DNA of 50,310 nt from positions 1-50,310 of the forward strand of contig JADGQB010000005.1 of NCBI GenBank assembly GCA_017882145.1. The letters are read 5' to 3'. Below the pieces are notes generated by a model. That model saw only the letters and a program-made list of their open reading frames with translations, was not told where the DNA came from and ran no database searches. Origin of the DNA: Anaerolineales bacterium. Lineage in GTDB: Bacteria; Chloroflexota; Anaerolineae; Anaerolineales; Villigracilaceae. A program made the position numbers and the translations under genes. Shown here in pieces: positions 16,528-24,894 of the stretch (position 1 is the first letter of the stretch; each line of letters begins with the position of its first letter).

Positions 16528-17553
16528 TCAGCCTGCCACCAGCTTCAACGCCGCTGCGACTACACGCTGTACGGAGGGAACATACTCGTGCTCCAGGACA
16601 GGCGCGGTCGGCGCGGGCGTGTCGGGCGCGGCCACACGGGTGATAGGCGCATCCAGATGGAAGAAAACGGCCTCAGACAGGCGGGCAGCGACTTCTGCGC
16701 CCCAACCACCGGTGAGGTTGTCTTCCTCCACAATCAACACGCGGCCTGTTTTCTGGGCGGAAGCGATGAGCGGCTGCATGTCCAACGGGACGAGACAGCG
16801 CATGTCAATCACTTCGGCGTGGACGCCCTGCTGGTCCAGTTCTTGCGCGGCATCCATAGCCCGGTGCAACATAAGCATGTTGGCAAGCAGAGTCAAATCG
16901 CTGCCCTGGCGTTTGACCGCGACCGTGCCGAGCGGAATTTCGTAATCTTCTTCTGGCACGCTGACAACCTTGGCGGCAGAAGATGATTCCTTGCGCCCGC
17001 CTTTTCCACCGTACAGCAATTTATGTTCCAAAAATACGACCGGGTTGTTGTCGCGAATGGCGGCGAGCAGGAGTCCCTTGGCATCGTATGGATTGGATGG
17101 GCAGACAACTTTCAGACCGGGCGTGTGCATGAACCAGGCTTCAGTACTCTGCGCATGTTGCGCACCGCGCGCGGATGCGCCTACCGGCAAGCGTAGAACC
17201 ATCGGCACGGATACCTGCCCGTTGCTCATATAATGCATCTTGGCGGCCTGGTTGACCACCTGATCCATAGCGCAGAAGACGAAGTCGCCATATTGCATCT
17301 CGGCCACCGGACGCATCCCAACCAACGCCGCCCCAACGGCGGCACCGACGATGGCAATCTCGGAGATGGGTGTATCCATCACGCGGGCATGGCCGAATTC
17401 GTCCGACAAACCGAGGGTAACAGTAAAGCCGCCGCCAAACCCGCCTGGAATGCCGAGATCCTCACCGATAAGGAATACCGCCGGGTCGCTGAGCATGGCA
17501 ACACGCAATCCATCGCGCAACGCCTCGACCATGGTCATCTCGCGGGTGCTCAT
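16528..17553 (-). CDS. 2-oxoacid (or acetoin) dehydrogenase E1 component, beta subunit
   Basis: 341 residues, full length for E1-beta. It pairs with the alpha subunit encoded just upstream to decarboxylate a 2-oxoacid, or cleave acetoin, using thiamine diphosphate. Marks: REMTMVEALRDGL, IGEDLG, GFGGGF, VMDTPISEIAIVGAAVG, QYGDFVFCAMDQVVNQAAK, and the C-terminal transketolase-type domain with VEEDNLTGGWGAEVA. The start ATG overlaps the alpha stop (ATGA at 17553-17550). It is last in the minus-strand operon and ends before the terminator at 16406-16432. Sequence by eye does not separate pyruvate, branched-chain and acetoin types. Confidence 0.9.
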   Translation of the reverse strand: MSTREMTMVEALRDGLRVAMLSDPAVFLIGEDLGIPGGFGGGFTVTLGLSDEFGHARVMDTPISEIAIVGAAVGAALVGMRPVAEMQYGDFVFCAMDQVVNQAAKMHYMSNGQVSVPMVLRLPVGASARGAQHAQSTEAWFMHTPGLKVVCPSNPYDAKGLLLAAIRDNNPVVFLEHKLLYGGKGGRKESSSAAKVVSVPEEDYEIPLGTVAVKRQGSDLTLLANMLMLHRAMDAAQELDQQGVHAEVIDMRCLVPLDMQPLIASAQKTGRVLIVEEDNLTGGWGAEVAARLSEAVFFHLDAPITRVAAPDTPAPTAPVLEHEYVPSVQRVVAAALKLVAG

Positions 17554-18530
17554 TGGCGCTCCTTAAACACATGCAGGTATGTCTCTTCAATGCCCGGCTC
17601 CGGGCTGTTGCGGGCGAACTCAACTGCCTCCTCGACCTCCGACTGGCAGGCGTTTTCGATCGAAATAAGCTCTTCTTCAGCCATCCCACGCTCCGTGATC
17701 AGCAATGCCCGCATATGCGAAATTGGATCACGCTCGCGCCAACGCTGCACTTCATCGCGAGTCCGGTAGCCCCCAGGATCGCCGCGTGAGTGACCGGCGT
17801 AGCGGTAAGTTTTGCACTCCAGCAAAGTCGGACCATTTCCCTGCCGCGCTCTTTCCACGGCTTCCAGCACAGCATGATGGACGGCCAGAACGTCCATCCC
17901 ATCTACCACACGCCCCGGAATGCCGTATGCCGCGGCACGATCGGCAATATCCGTAATCCGGAGCATTGAAGAGATGGCGGTTGAGGCGCCGTACTGGTTG
18001 TTTTCACACACAAAGATGACGGGTGCGTTTTTCACTGCGGCGAGGTTGATCCCTTCGTGAAACGCGCCGATATTGGAGGCACCATCGCCGAAGAAACTCA
18101 CCGCCACGCGATCCTGCCCGCGCAATTGAAAGGCCAGCGCTGCTCCGGTGGCGATGGGAATGTTGGCGCCCACAATGGCGTTGGAGGGCATGGCGCCCAC
18201 GGTTACATCGGTGAGGTGCATCTGTCCGCCTTTGCCGCCTGCGCATCCGGTGGCCTTGCCCATTATTTCGGCGGCGATGCCGCGCGGCGAACTGCCGCGC
18301 GCGAGCAGATGACCCACAGGCCGGTGGGTGCTGAAGATCACATCATCGGGCCGGAGAGCTATGCACACGCCGACTGCCACCGCCTCCTGGCCCTGATATT
18401 GATGCAGGGTGCCAGGGACTGCCCCTTGCAGGAAGAGGGCATACAGATGATCCTCAAAGCGGCGAATCAATACCATCCGCCTGTACATCTCGCGTGCGGT
18501 CTCCAACGGAAAGTTGTCAGATCCGGTCAT
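17550..18530 (-). CDS. 2-oxoacid (or acetoin) dehydrogenase E1 component, alpha subunit
   Basis: 326 residues from the ATG at 18530, which overlaps the E2 stop by 4 bases; the longer open frame lies inside E2 and is rejected. The thiamine-diphosphate motif begins at GDGASN (148-153) and ends at ENNQYG (176-181). Other marks are MVLIRRFEDHLY, LHQYQGQEAVAVG, GGKGGQMHL, the phosphorylation-loop-like RYAGHSRGDPGGYRT and the short C-terminus. The length fits acetoin-dehydrogenase and bacterial pyruvate-dehydrogenase alpha chains equally well. It acts with the E1-beta and E2 of this operon. No E3 (lipoamide dehydrogenase) gene is present in the window. Confidence 0.9.
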   Translation of the reverse strand: MTGSDNFPLETAREMYRRMVLIRRFEDHLYALFLQGAVPGTLHQYQGQEAVAVGVCIALRPDDVIFSTHRPVGHLLARGSSPRGIAAEIMGKATGCAGGKGGQMHLTDVTVGAMPSNAIVGANIPIATGAALAFQLRGQDRVAVSFFGDGASNIGAFHEGINLAAVKNAPVIFVCENNQYGASTAISSMLRITDIADRAAAYGIPGRVVDGMDVLAVHHAVLEAVERARQGNGPTLLECKTYRYAGHSRGDPGGYRTRDEVQRWRERDPISHMRALLITERGMAEEELISIENACQSEVEEAVEFARNSPEPGIEETYLHVFKERQ

Positions 18531-19726
18531 TCGCTGATCTCCTTTGGTGGCTCGAGTGAGAGAACCAACGGGTTCTCCAGCAATTGTCTGAATTCTTCCA
18601 GGAACTTCGCGACGGTGATACCGTCCACGGCGCGATGGTCCACAGCGAGCGTTGCCGTCATCAGCCAGCGCAAGGCAAGATTTCCCTGCCAAGCCGCCGG
18701 TTGTTCCTTCGCTGCACCGAGCGCCAGGATGCCGGCTTCCGGTGGATTGATGACTGCGCTGAAACTATCCAGCCCATACATGCCCAGGTTGGAAACGGTG
18801 AAGGTTGCTCCGCTTAGCTGCAAACTAGAAAGTTGGCCGGTTTCGGCCCCTTTACGCAACCGGCGGGTGGCGGCTGCGAGCGTGAACAGATTCAGCCGGT
18901 CAGCATGACGCACCACCGGAACCAACAACCCCTCCGCCAGCCCGATCACCAACCCGATATGAATATCGTCATAGTACAGGATCTCCTCGCCGCGAAATGA
19001 AACATTGAGGGCGGGAGTTTGACGCAATGCCAGTGCGGCTGCACGCAGGACCAGGTCGGTGATCGTAGGTGCGGCCCAGCTGTTCTTCGCAGCCATCCCT
19101 GCAGCCTGCTTGAGCATGGCCCTGGCCTCGGTCATATCAATGACCACCGATCCTTGGAAATGCGGTACTTCAGCATTACTTCGTTGTGTGAGTTCAGCGA
19201 TGGCTCGCCGCATCGGTGAAAGAGGCACTCTTCGCAGCCCGATTTCGGCGCGAGTTTGACCAGCGGTGCGAACTATGTCGCGTTTTAGGATCTGGCCTTG
19301 CGAGCCGCTGGCTTTTACGGTCGCCAGATCGAGACCGAGTTCTGCCGCCATGCGGCGGGCGAGGGGGGAGGAAAGTTTCCGCCGGGTACGCAGGTCACTG
19401 GTCTCGGGGAGTTTTTCCTTTTGCTCTACCAGTTTTTCGATCCCGACCGCCTCCAACCCAGCTGAAATACTACTCAAGGGTTCCTCAAGTGTGTCGGACA
19501 TCCGGCCGACGACCGTTTGCACGGATACAATTGCTCCAGGGGAAACCAGGGTTTCACGTAAAAAGCCGTCGCGAAATGCTTCCACCTCTACGGTGGCTTT
19601 ATCGGTCGTTACCATGAACAACGCCGATCCGGATTTCACGAATTGCCCAGGCTTTACCAGCCATTCCTCCAAGACCACATCGCCGCCAGTAGCACCCAGG
19701 GCAGGGATGACAATTTCGTAGATCAA
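18527..19726 (-). CDS. Dihydrolipoamide acyltransferase (E2)
   Basis: 399 residues with the full E2 plan. A single lipoyl domain covers residues 1-78, with Lys43 in TTDKATVEV as the lipoylation site. A peripheral-subunit-binding domain lies at about 118-155 (SSPLARRMAAELGLDL, GSQGQILKRDI). The C-terminal catalytic domain ends with DHRAVDG (catalytic His364). Its start is a TTG overlapping the upstream stop (TTGA at 19726-19723), consistent with coupled translation. It transfers the acyl group made by E1 to CoA. The usual E3 partner must come from elsewhere in the genome. Confidence 0.9.
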   Translation of the reverse strand: MIYEIVIPALGATGGDVVLEEWLVKPGQFVKSGSALFMVTTDKATVEVEAFRDGFLRETLVSPGAIVSVQTVVGRMSDTLEEPLSSISAGLEAVGIEKLVEQKEKLPETSDLRTRRKLSSPLARRMAAELGLDLATVKASGSQGQILKRDIVRTAGQTRAEIGLRRVPLSPMRRAIAELTQRSNAEVPHFQGSVVIDMTEARAMLKQAAGMAAKNSWAAPTITDLVLRAAALALRQTPALNVSFRGEEILYYDDIHIGLVIGLAEGLLVPVVRHADRLNLFTLAAATRRLRKGAETGQLSSLQLSGATFTVSNLGMYGLDSFSAVINPPEAGILALGAAKEQPAAWQGNLALRWLMTATLAVDHRAVDGITVAKFLEEFRQLLENPLVLSLEPPKEISE

Positions 19727-20625
19727 GGCTGCTTCCTTTCGGGTTTAAATACTCTCATCCAATCTTCCACCATTTTCTGCAAAGCCAGCCTGCCAGCGGT
19801 GAGCACATCGCCGGCCTGCCCGGAGCCGATCACCTCGTATGGATTGTAATCGTCCCCGACCTGGATAGCTGCCTTGCGCACTGCTTCAAAGTAAGTCCGT
19901 TTGAGGGCGCTGCCCACATTGACCTTGCTAATGCCCAGATGGATGGCTTCGGATAGATCGTCGAAGTCCACAGATGTGGCCCCATGCAGGACCAGCGGAA
20001 CCTTGAGCGCCTGCTTGAGATTCGCAACGAGTGGGAGATTCAAGCGCACCCGCCTCCGTCCGTGCAAATGCGCCTGCCCAACGTTGACAGCAAATGCATC
20101 GACGCCGGTACGCTGGATAAAGTCCAGAGCGCGATCGGGATCAGTAAGATGCAGATCGTCGGGCATGGCTAAAAGTTCGCCTCCCACACCGGGCAGGGAT
20201 ACGCCTTCGCCTTCTACTGCCACCCCGGTCGCGTGCGCTTTTTTGACCACCGAGCGAACCTTTTCAACCTGACCGTCGAAGCTGAGCGTTTCGTCGCTGA
20301 ACATTACGAGACCAAAGCCGAGTTTGATGGCTTCCAACACCCATTCAAAATCCGGCGATTCGTTGAACACCAGGCAAGCAGGCACAGAAAGCCGGTGGAT
20401 GGCTTCAAGACCAAGCGCAGAATACAGACTGAGTGGTTCGTGCACTATCCGGTCTGGATGAGGCAGGTAGATGCCGCTGAAACCCAACAGGACCGGCGAG
20501 TGTGTTGCTTCGGCAGCGTCGCACACTGCCAGCAGGGATTCCAGATTCCAGCTTTCAAAGTAACCGACCGCATAGCCCCCACGCTGCGCATCGGACATCA
20601 AATCATTGAACGAGGCAAGTGGCAT
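19723..20625 (-). CDS. Class II ketose-bisphosphate-aldolase-like protein with altered active site
   Basis: 300 residues with the fold signatures of class II fructose/tagatose-bisphosphate aldolases: AVGYFESWNLESLLAVCDAAE, VEGEGVSLPG, NVGQAHLHGR, VPLVLHGATSV and SKVNVGSALKRTYFEA. The segment that normally reads LDH (catalytic Asp plus a zinc His) is LVFNES here, so both residues appear lost. The two later His (AHLHG, LHGAT) are kept. The intact paralogue at 46356-47258 keeps LHLDH, which makes the contrast clear. It may be an aldolase with a shifted mechanism, an epimerase-like enzyme or a binding protein. ATG at 20625 follows GGAG and lies 13 bases after the formyltransferase stop. Confidence 0.78.
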   Translation of the reverse strand: MPLASFNDLMSDAQRGGYAVGYFESWNLESLLAVCDAAEATHSPVLLGFSGIYLPHPDRIVHEPLSLYSALGLEAIHRLSVPACLVFNESPDFEWVLEAIKLGFGLVMFSDETLSFDGQVEKVRSVVKKAHATGVAVEGEGVSLPGVGGELLAMPDDLHLTDPDRALDFIQRTGVDAFAVNVGQAHLHGRRRVRLNLPLVANLKQALKVPLVLHGATSVDFDDLSEAIHLGISKVNVGSALKRTYFEAVRKAAIQVGDDYNPYEVIGSGQAGDVLTAGRLALQKMVEDWMRVFKPERKQP

Positions 20626-20638
20626 TATGCTCCATAAA

Positions 20639-21586
20639 CTACAAAATACTGCCGACCTTCAAGCCAAATTTTGCACAAAATGCTGCTAGGGAACGTTTGT
20701 CTTCGCCATCGGGCCGAACCCAGCGCACTGTCAGTGCATCCTGACCGGTTGCAAGGGTAGCGGAGTATCTTCCCAACCGGATCAATTCGCCGGGGACGGC
20801 TGTACCAGAATAAGGTTCAACCTTTGCGTTGAAGAAGTACACGCGCCGGCCCGCCACCATTCGCCAACATTCTCCCGGAGAGGTTTGTATCCAACGCCGC
20901 AGGCTCTCCGCCGGGCGAGTCAAATCTAGTTGGAAGTCTGCGTCGCTTACGGAGGAGAAATACGAGGCACCGGCTTGCGGTTGAGGTATTCGGGGCAGCG
21001 AACCTTTCGCTACGTCTGTGACCAGACGTGGAACCAGCGACACACTTTTATTGATGATGCGTTCATAAAGCGAGCTGACCGTATCCTGTTTGCGTGTGCG
21101 TACCCGCACTTGATATAGAACTTCGCCGGTATCAAAATGCGGATCCATCACATGCGCGCTGAGACCTGCCTGGCGCTCGCCGTTTCGCAATGCCCAGAAC
21201 ACAGGGTGCTTGCCACGATAGGCCGGAAGGAGTGAGGCGTGCAAGTTGACTGCGAGCAGGCGCGGAATAGAAAGAAGGGCTGGTTTGAGCAGGAACATGT
21301 ATCCGGCGGCGAGGAACAAGTCAGGAGAGAGACCGGCCAATGTTTCTTCAAAATCGGGTGTGTTGGGGTTGGACGGCTCGAAGACCGGCGTTCCACGCTC
21401 ACGGGAAGTGTCTACAAAACTGGGTTTACCACTCCCCGTCCAAGGGTTGGTGGACTGCCGCTTTGCAGGCGGCACATCCACCACCCCGGCCAGATCGCAG
21501 GGTGTATCCAGAAGAGGATTGAAGAACCGGTTGCTGAATACACTCTGCGAGTTTCCAAAGAAGATGATGCGCAGGTTTGCGCTCAC
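20639..21586 (-). CDS. Formyltransferase-fold protein (Fmt/PurN-like)
   Basis: 315 residues from the GTG at 21586, which overlaps the upstream stop as GTGA; a TTG one codon earlier is the alternative. The N-terminal half is the formyl-transferase hydrolase fold with the catalytic Asn and His in VNLHASLLPAYRGKHPVFWAL and the Asp in DPHFDTGEVLYQ. The C-terminal half resembles the Fmt C-terminal barrel (PGELIRLG, ALTVRWV). This suggests transfer of a formyl group from 10-formyltetrahydrofolate. A housekeeping role on Met-tRNA is unlikely inside a catabolic operon. The true acceptor is unknown; sugar-nucleotide formyltransferases show that other acceptors exist. Confidence 0.82.
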   Translation of the reverse strand: MSANLRIIFFGNSQSVFSNRFFNPLLDTPCDLAGVVDVPPAKRQSTNPWTGSGKPSFVDTSRERGTPVFEPSNPNTPDFEETLAGLSPDLFLAAGYMFLLKPALLSIPRLLAVNLHASLLPAYRGKHPVFWALRNGERQAGLSAHVMDPHFDTGEVLYQVRVRTRKQDTVSSLYERIINKSVSLVPRLVTDVAKGSLPRIPQPQAGASYFSSVSDADFQLDLTRPAESLRRWIQTSPGECWRMVAGRRVYFFNAKVEPYSGTAVPGELIRLGRYSATLATGQDALTVRWVRPDGEDKRSLAAFCAKFGLKVGSIL

Positions 21587-22440
21587 CAACGTTTTACACC
21601 TTCCGGATAATGAACTGCCTTGAACGAGGCGGCACGCTCTTGCAGCGGAACTTCCACCGCCATACGCTCGATACTTGAGCCCAACTGAATTCCGTGGCAG
21701 TCGGTGTGGTCGAGCATATATTGTGCATCTTCCTGATTTACCAGCGCCGCACCGTGCGCCAGCAGGATCACATCGGGTTTCAGCTTTTTTGCGATGGCAT
21801 AGTGCGACTGGCTGCGCTTCGCCATGTCTTCCAGCCCCTGGCTGGCGCTGTAGCCGGTGGAACCACCGCGTGTGATGCCGGCGTGATAGATGAAAATGTC
21901 GGGTGCAGCATCGCGCATCAACCGCTCGGCGTCGACTTCGTTGAAGGCGTAGCCGATAGTCAGCAGGTCCAACTCGTGGGCATAATTGAGCATGTCAATT
22001 TCGTGCTGGTAGCCCAGGCCGGTACCTTCCAGCGTTTTGCGGAAGTCGCCGTCGAACCATGCCACGGTCGGGAAGTTGTGGACCCCAGAAAAGCCGATGT
22101 GCTTGATATCTTCGAGGAACAAGCGCATATCGCGCAGAACGTCCACGCCGTTCAATCCAGCGATGACCGGTGTTTCCTTGACTTGCGGAAGAACTTCGCG
22201 CTTTCCGACCTGATAGACCATTTCATTGGCGTCAGCCATGGGCAACATCCCAGCCAGTGAGCCGTAGCCCTGCATGCGGAAGTAGCCGGTGTTGTACACG
22301 CCCAGGATATCCACGCCTCCACGTTCGATGAACTTGGCTGCAATCCCGTTGCCCGCGCCGGTCATTACCAATGGCTTGCCGCGTTTAATCTCGGCCCATA
22401 GGCGGTCGAGGAACTGTTGGCGGGTATACCGTTTTGCCAT
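21583..22440 (-). CDS. Phosphoenolpyruvate-hydrolase-like TIM-barrel protein (Tm-1 C-terminal type)
   Basis: 285 residues. It belongs to the PEP hydrolase family related to PEP mutase/isocitrate lyase and to the C-terminal half of plant Tm-1. Marks: GKPLVMTGAGNGIAAKFIERGG, DILGVYNTGYFRMQGYGSLAG, GFSGVHNFPTV, FIYHAGITRGGSTGY and LLAHGAALVNQEDAQY. An AGGAGG 6 bases before the ATG at 22440 fixes the start. It lies 9 bases after the Tm-1-like gene, a pairing that is fused in the plant protein. The reaction is unproven; C-C bond cleavage or hydrolysis of an enol phosphate is suggested by the fold. Confidence 0.85.
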   Translation of the reverse strand: MAKRYTRQQFLDRLWAEIKRGKPLVMTGAGNGIAAKFIERGGVDILGVYNTGYFRMQGYGSLAGMLPMADANEMVYQVGKREVLPQVKETPVIAGLNGVDVLRDMRLFLEDIKHIGFSGVHNFPTVAWFDGDFRKTLEGTGLGYQHEIDMLNYAHELDLLTIGYAFNEVDAERLMRDAAPDIFIYHAGITRGGSTGYSASQGLEDMAKRSQSHYAIAKKLKPDVILLAHGAALVNQEDAQYMLDHTDCHGIQLGSSIERMAVEVPLQERAASFKAVHYPEGVKRW

Positions 22441-22449
22441 AACAACCTC

Positions 22450-23670
22450 CTATTTTTTAGCCCGGATCAAATCGATCAGAGTCTGAGCGGCTTCGACCGC
22501 GAACGCCGGGTCATCGATGTAAGTGTCGCGCTCGATCAAGCGGATGTTTTTCGGCAAGTCTTTCTTCAGCGCTTCCACGAAAGCCGCATCAGCCTCAGGA
22601 TCGTAAAATCCAAAGCCTTTCACTGCGTAACTGTCATAGCCGGCAGTTGGGATCATGAAGACAGCATTGCCCTTGGTTGATTGCAGGCGGCGGGCGACTT
22701 CCTTGCCCACCTCTGCCATCTCCTGCTTGTTCAGGCGTACATCGGTGATCTGCGGGCTGTGCCGGATGAGGGTGCGGGTATTGTAAGGTGACGGGACGGT
22801 CTCCGGTTCGCCATACACCAGAACTTCAATCGCGCCGGGGCACAGCACTTGCGGCAGGCCGAGTTTTCCGGCAGTCGTTAACCGGTCCGGTCCGCCCGCC
22901 AGCATGGCATGGTACATCTCGTTGGATACCTCGATGGTCGAGTAATCCAGCACCGCGGCAATCAGCCCTTCTTTCATCATTTGTTCCATGGCGCGCCCGC
23001 CGGGACCGATGGCATGGAATGTGATGGTCTCAAAGCCAGCGGCCTCCAGCACCTCGGCAGCTTTCATCGCACCCAGGGTGGTGATGCCCACAGTAGTGAC
23101 AGCAACGAGAGGTTTCTCTCTATGCTCCAGCTTTACTTCCACGCCGGCCATGCCGCACACCGCTCCAGCGGCATTCGCCAGAATCTTACGCATGACTGGA
23201 TTTAACCCCATAATATCTGTGACAGAGAACATCATGGTGATGTCACGGATGTCGACCCACGGGCCGACATTGCCGGAAGCCATGGTGGACACCATCACTT
23301 TCGGAAAACCATAGGGTAGGGCGCGCATCACATGGGTACTGAGGGTAGTTCCCTGTGTCCCACCCATTGCCACGATACCGTGGATCTTGCCTTCCTCCGC
23401 CAACCGGGAGACAATTTTCGTAGCTCCCTCGGCCATTACCGGCGCAGCCACATCGCGGGATGGATTCGCCAGGATTTTAGCCAGCGGCATCCCACCTGCC
23501 TCGGCCACTTGCTCGCGGGTGATATCCGGAAGGGTGCCGGGAGTGCCGGTCACACCCGTATCCACCACCAGGGCTTTATCGCCGAACTTCTCAATCTGCT
23601 CGCGCAGATACTGTGCTTCGCGGCCTTTGGTATCCAGGGTCGCCAGCACAACAATCGTTTTTCCACTCAT
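22450..23670 (-). CDS. Tm-1-like ATP-binding domain protein (UPF0261)
   Basis: 406 residues, full length for UPF0261. It has TIVVLATLDTKGREAQYLREQI at the N-terminus, then VVDTGVTGTPG, GIVAMGGTQGTTLSTHVMRALP, VSTMASGNVGPWV, FHAIGPGGRAMEQMM, and the C-terminal MIPTAGYDSYAVKGFGFYD. The family resembles the N-terminal ATP-binding half of tomato Tm-1; its metabolic reaction is not established. It is tightly followed by the PEP-hydrolase-like gene, and the two are presumably partners. AAGGA lies before the ATG at 23670. Context suggests a role on a sugar-derived acid or phosphate. Confidence 0.85.
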   Translation of the reverse strand: MSGKTIVVLATLDTKGREAQYLREQIEKFGDKALVVDTGVTGTPGTLPDITREQVAEAGGMPLAKILANPSRDVAAPVMAEGATKIVSRLAEEGKIHGIVAMGGTQGTTLSTHVMRALPYGFPKVMVSTMASGNVGPWVDIRDITMMFSVTDIMGLNPVMRKILANAAGAVCGMAGVEVKLEHREKPLVAVTTVGITTLGAMKAAEVLEAAGFETITFHAIGPGGRAMEQMMKEGLIAAVLDYSTIEVSNEMYHAMLAGGPDRLTTAGKLGLPQVLCPGAIEVLVYGEPETVPSPYNTRTLIRHSPQITDVRLNKQEMAEVGKEVARRLQSTKGNAVFMIPTAGYDSYAVKGFGFYDPEADAAFVEALKKDLPKNIRLIERDTYIDDPAFAVEAAQTLIDLIRAKK

Positions 23671-23682
23671 GGTATTGTGTCC

Positions 23683-24513
23683 TTATCCGACCTGTTTTCG
23701 AAGCCACTCGACCGAAGGCTGGATGTTTTCTTCGCCATCGCTTTCGATTGACAAGACTCCATCCCAATCGGTCTGCTTGAGGAATTGGACACACCCGGCG
23801 ATGTTGGGGGCGTTGACGCCCTGCCCGATGGGCACCACCGAGGCCGAGATACCGGTCTCCTTGCCGCGCACTGCATCGGCCAAGCCCTTGCTCACATCCT
23901 TCACGTGTACATGGTTGACGTACTTGCGTACTTTTTTCAGGAAAGCGAGCGGATCGTTGCCGGCGATGAAAGTGTTGCCAGTGTCGAAGTTGATCTGAAC
24001 GTACTCGGACTGGAACGGCTCGATAATCCCCAAGAGTGTCTCGGTATTATTGGTGAAAGGGCCGTGCGGTTCCACGTTGATGATCACTTTGTGATTCTCT
24101 GCGAACGGGACACATTGCGACAGGTGGTAGCGGATGCGGTCGAGTTGTTCTTTATCCGAGAGGCCCGGAAGTTTGGTCTGGCCGTCGGTGGTATCCACCC
24201 GCGTGCAGCCGAGTAGACCGGCAAAGATAATCCCGCGCTGGATGAATTCAATACACTCCCAGCGATTAATCGGGAAGGAAACGTCAAACTCCGAGACTTT
24301 CAAGCCGTACTTGTCGAGTTTCTTACGCAGTTCCAGCGGGTCACTGTCCAATGGGATAAAGGGCGCAAAGCCCAGTCCGGTGAAGAATTCCGCGCCTCCC
24401 ACGGCTTCAAGTTCGCAATATTCCACACCTTGTTTGGCTATTTTATCGAAACAATAGTCAATTGGTTTGTCTGCGTGGCGCCAGTTGTCAGTGTTGATTC
24501 CGATCTTGATCAT
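23683..24513 (-). CDS. Sugar phosphate isomerase/epimerase (xylose-isomerase-like TIM barrel)
   Basis: 276 residues, AP-endonuclease-2/IolE-type TIM barrel. Likely divalent-metal ligands are the Glu in INVEPHG, the Asp in NFDTGNT, the His in HVHVKDVS and the Glu in LSIESDG, the usual E-D-H-E set. GGAG precedes the ATG at 24513. It is first in the eight-gene minus operon, directly after the candidate promoter at 24621-24647. It probably isomerises, epimerises or dehydrates the sugar that enters this pathway; the substrate cannot be read from sequence. Confidence 0.84.
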   Translation of the reverse strand: MIKIGINTDNWRHADKPIDYCFDKIAKQGVEYCELEAVGGAEFFTGLGFAPFIPLDSDPLELRKKLDKYGLKVSEFDVSFPINRWECIEFIQRGIIFAGLLGCTRVDTTDGQTKLPGLSDKEQLDRIRYHLSQCVPFAENHKVIINVEPHGPFTNNTETLLGIIEPFQSEYVQINFDTGNTFIAGNDPLAFLKKVRKYVNHVHVKDVSKGLADAVRGKETGISASVVPIGQGVNAPNIAGCVQFLKQTDWDGVLSIESDGEENIQPSVEWLRKQVG

Positions 24514-24620
24514 GGTTTAATCTCCTCTATTCTGAAAAGATTATGGAGAGAACTGCTTTACCTGGACTTGAAAACGGTCAGTAAGCTGCAGTCCTCTTTG
24601 GAAGGTCTCGACATGCATAC

Positions 24621-24647
24621 ATTATCATCCTCTTGAATGATTGTCAA
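24621..24647 (-). promoter_or_regulatory. Candidate promoter of the eight-gene minus operon
   Basis: On the minus strand, TTGACA (24647-24642) is followed after 15 bases by GATAAT (24626-24621). The -35 is perfect and the -10 matches five of six, but the spacing is shorter than the ideal 17. Transcription would begin near 24614, about 100 bases before the first ATG. Confidence 0.4.
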
Positions 24648-24864
24648 TAAACATAACATCACCAATCAAGTTTTGATTTACTAAACCTGTCAACCTTCAC
24701 CTATGGACGAAAAACCCATCCCACCCAACCGAGCAAAACTAACGGAATCGTAAAAACGATACAGATTCTCAGTTTTACATGAAAAGATGGAAGAGGATTC
24801 GGGGTGCGCCCATGCCTTTTGTCATTACCAATAGTGAATAATGTTATTATTTTCATATTGCTTC

Positions 24865-24892
24865 TTGACTTTTCTGAATTCCGCTGTACAAT
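24865..24892 (+). promoter_or_regulatory. Candidate promoter of the ROK regulator
   Basis: TTGACT at 24865-24870, a 16-base spacer and TACAAT at 24887-24892. It lies about 70 bases before the chosen ATG at 24963. Confidence 0.5.
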
Positions 24893-24894
24893 TT

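Noticed and set aside
18057-18908. 283-codon plus-strand frame opposite E1-alpha and E2
   Set aside because: Both E1-alpha and E2 motifs lie on the minus strand here; the plus frame crosses the gene junction without any recognisable domain.
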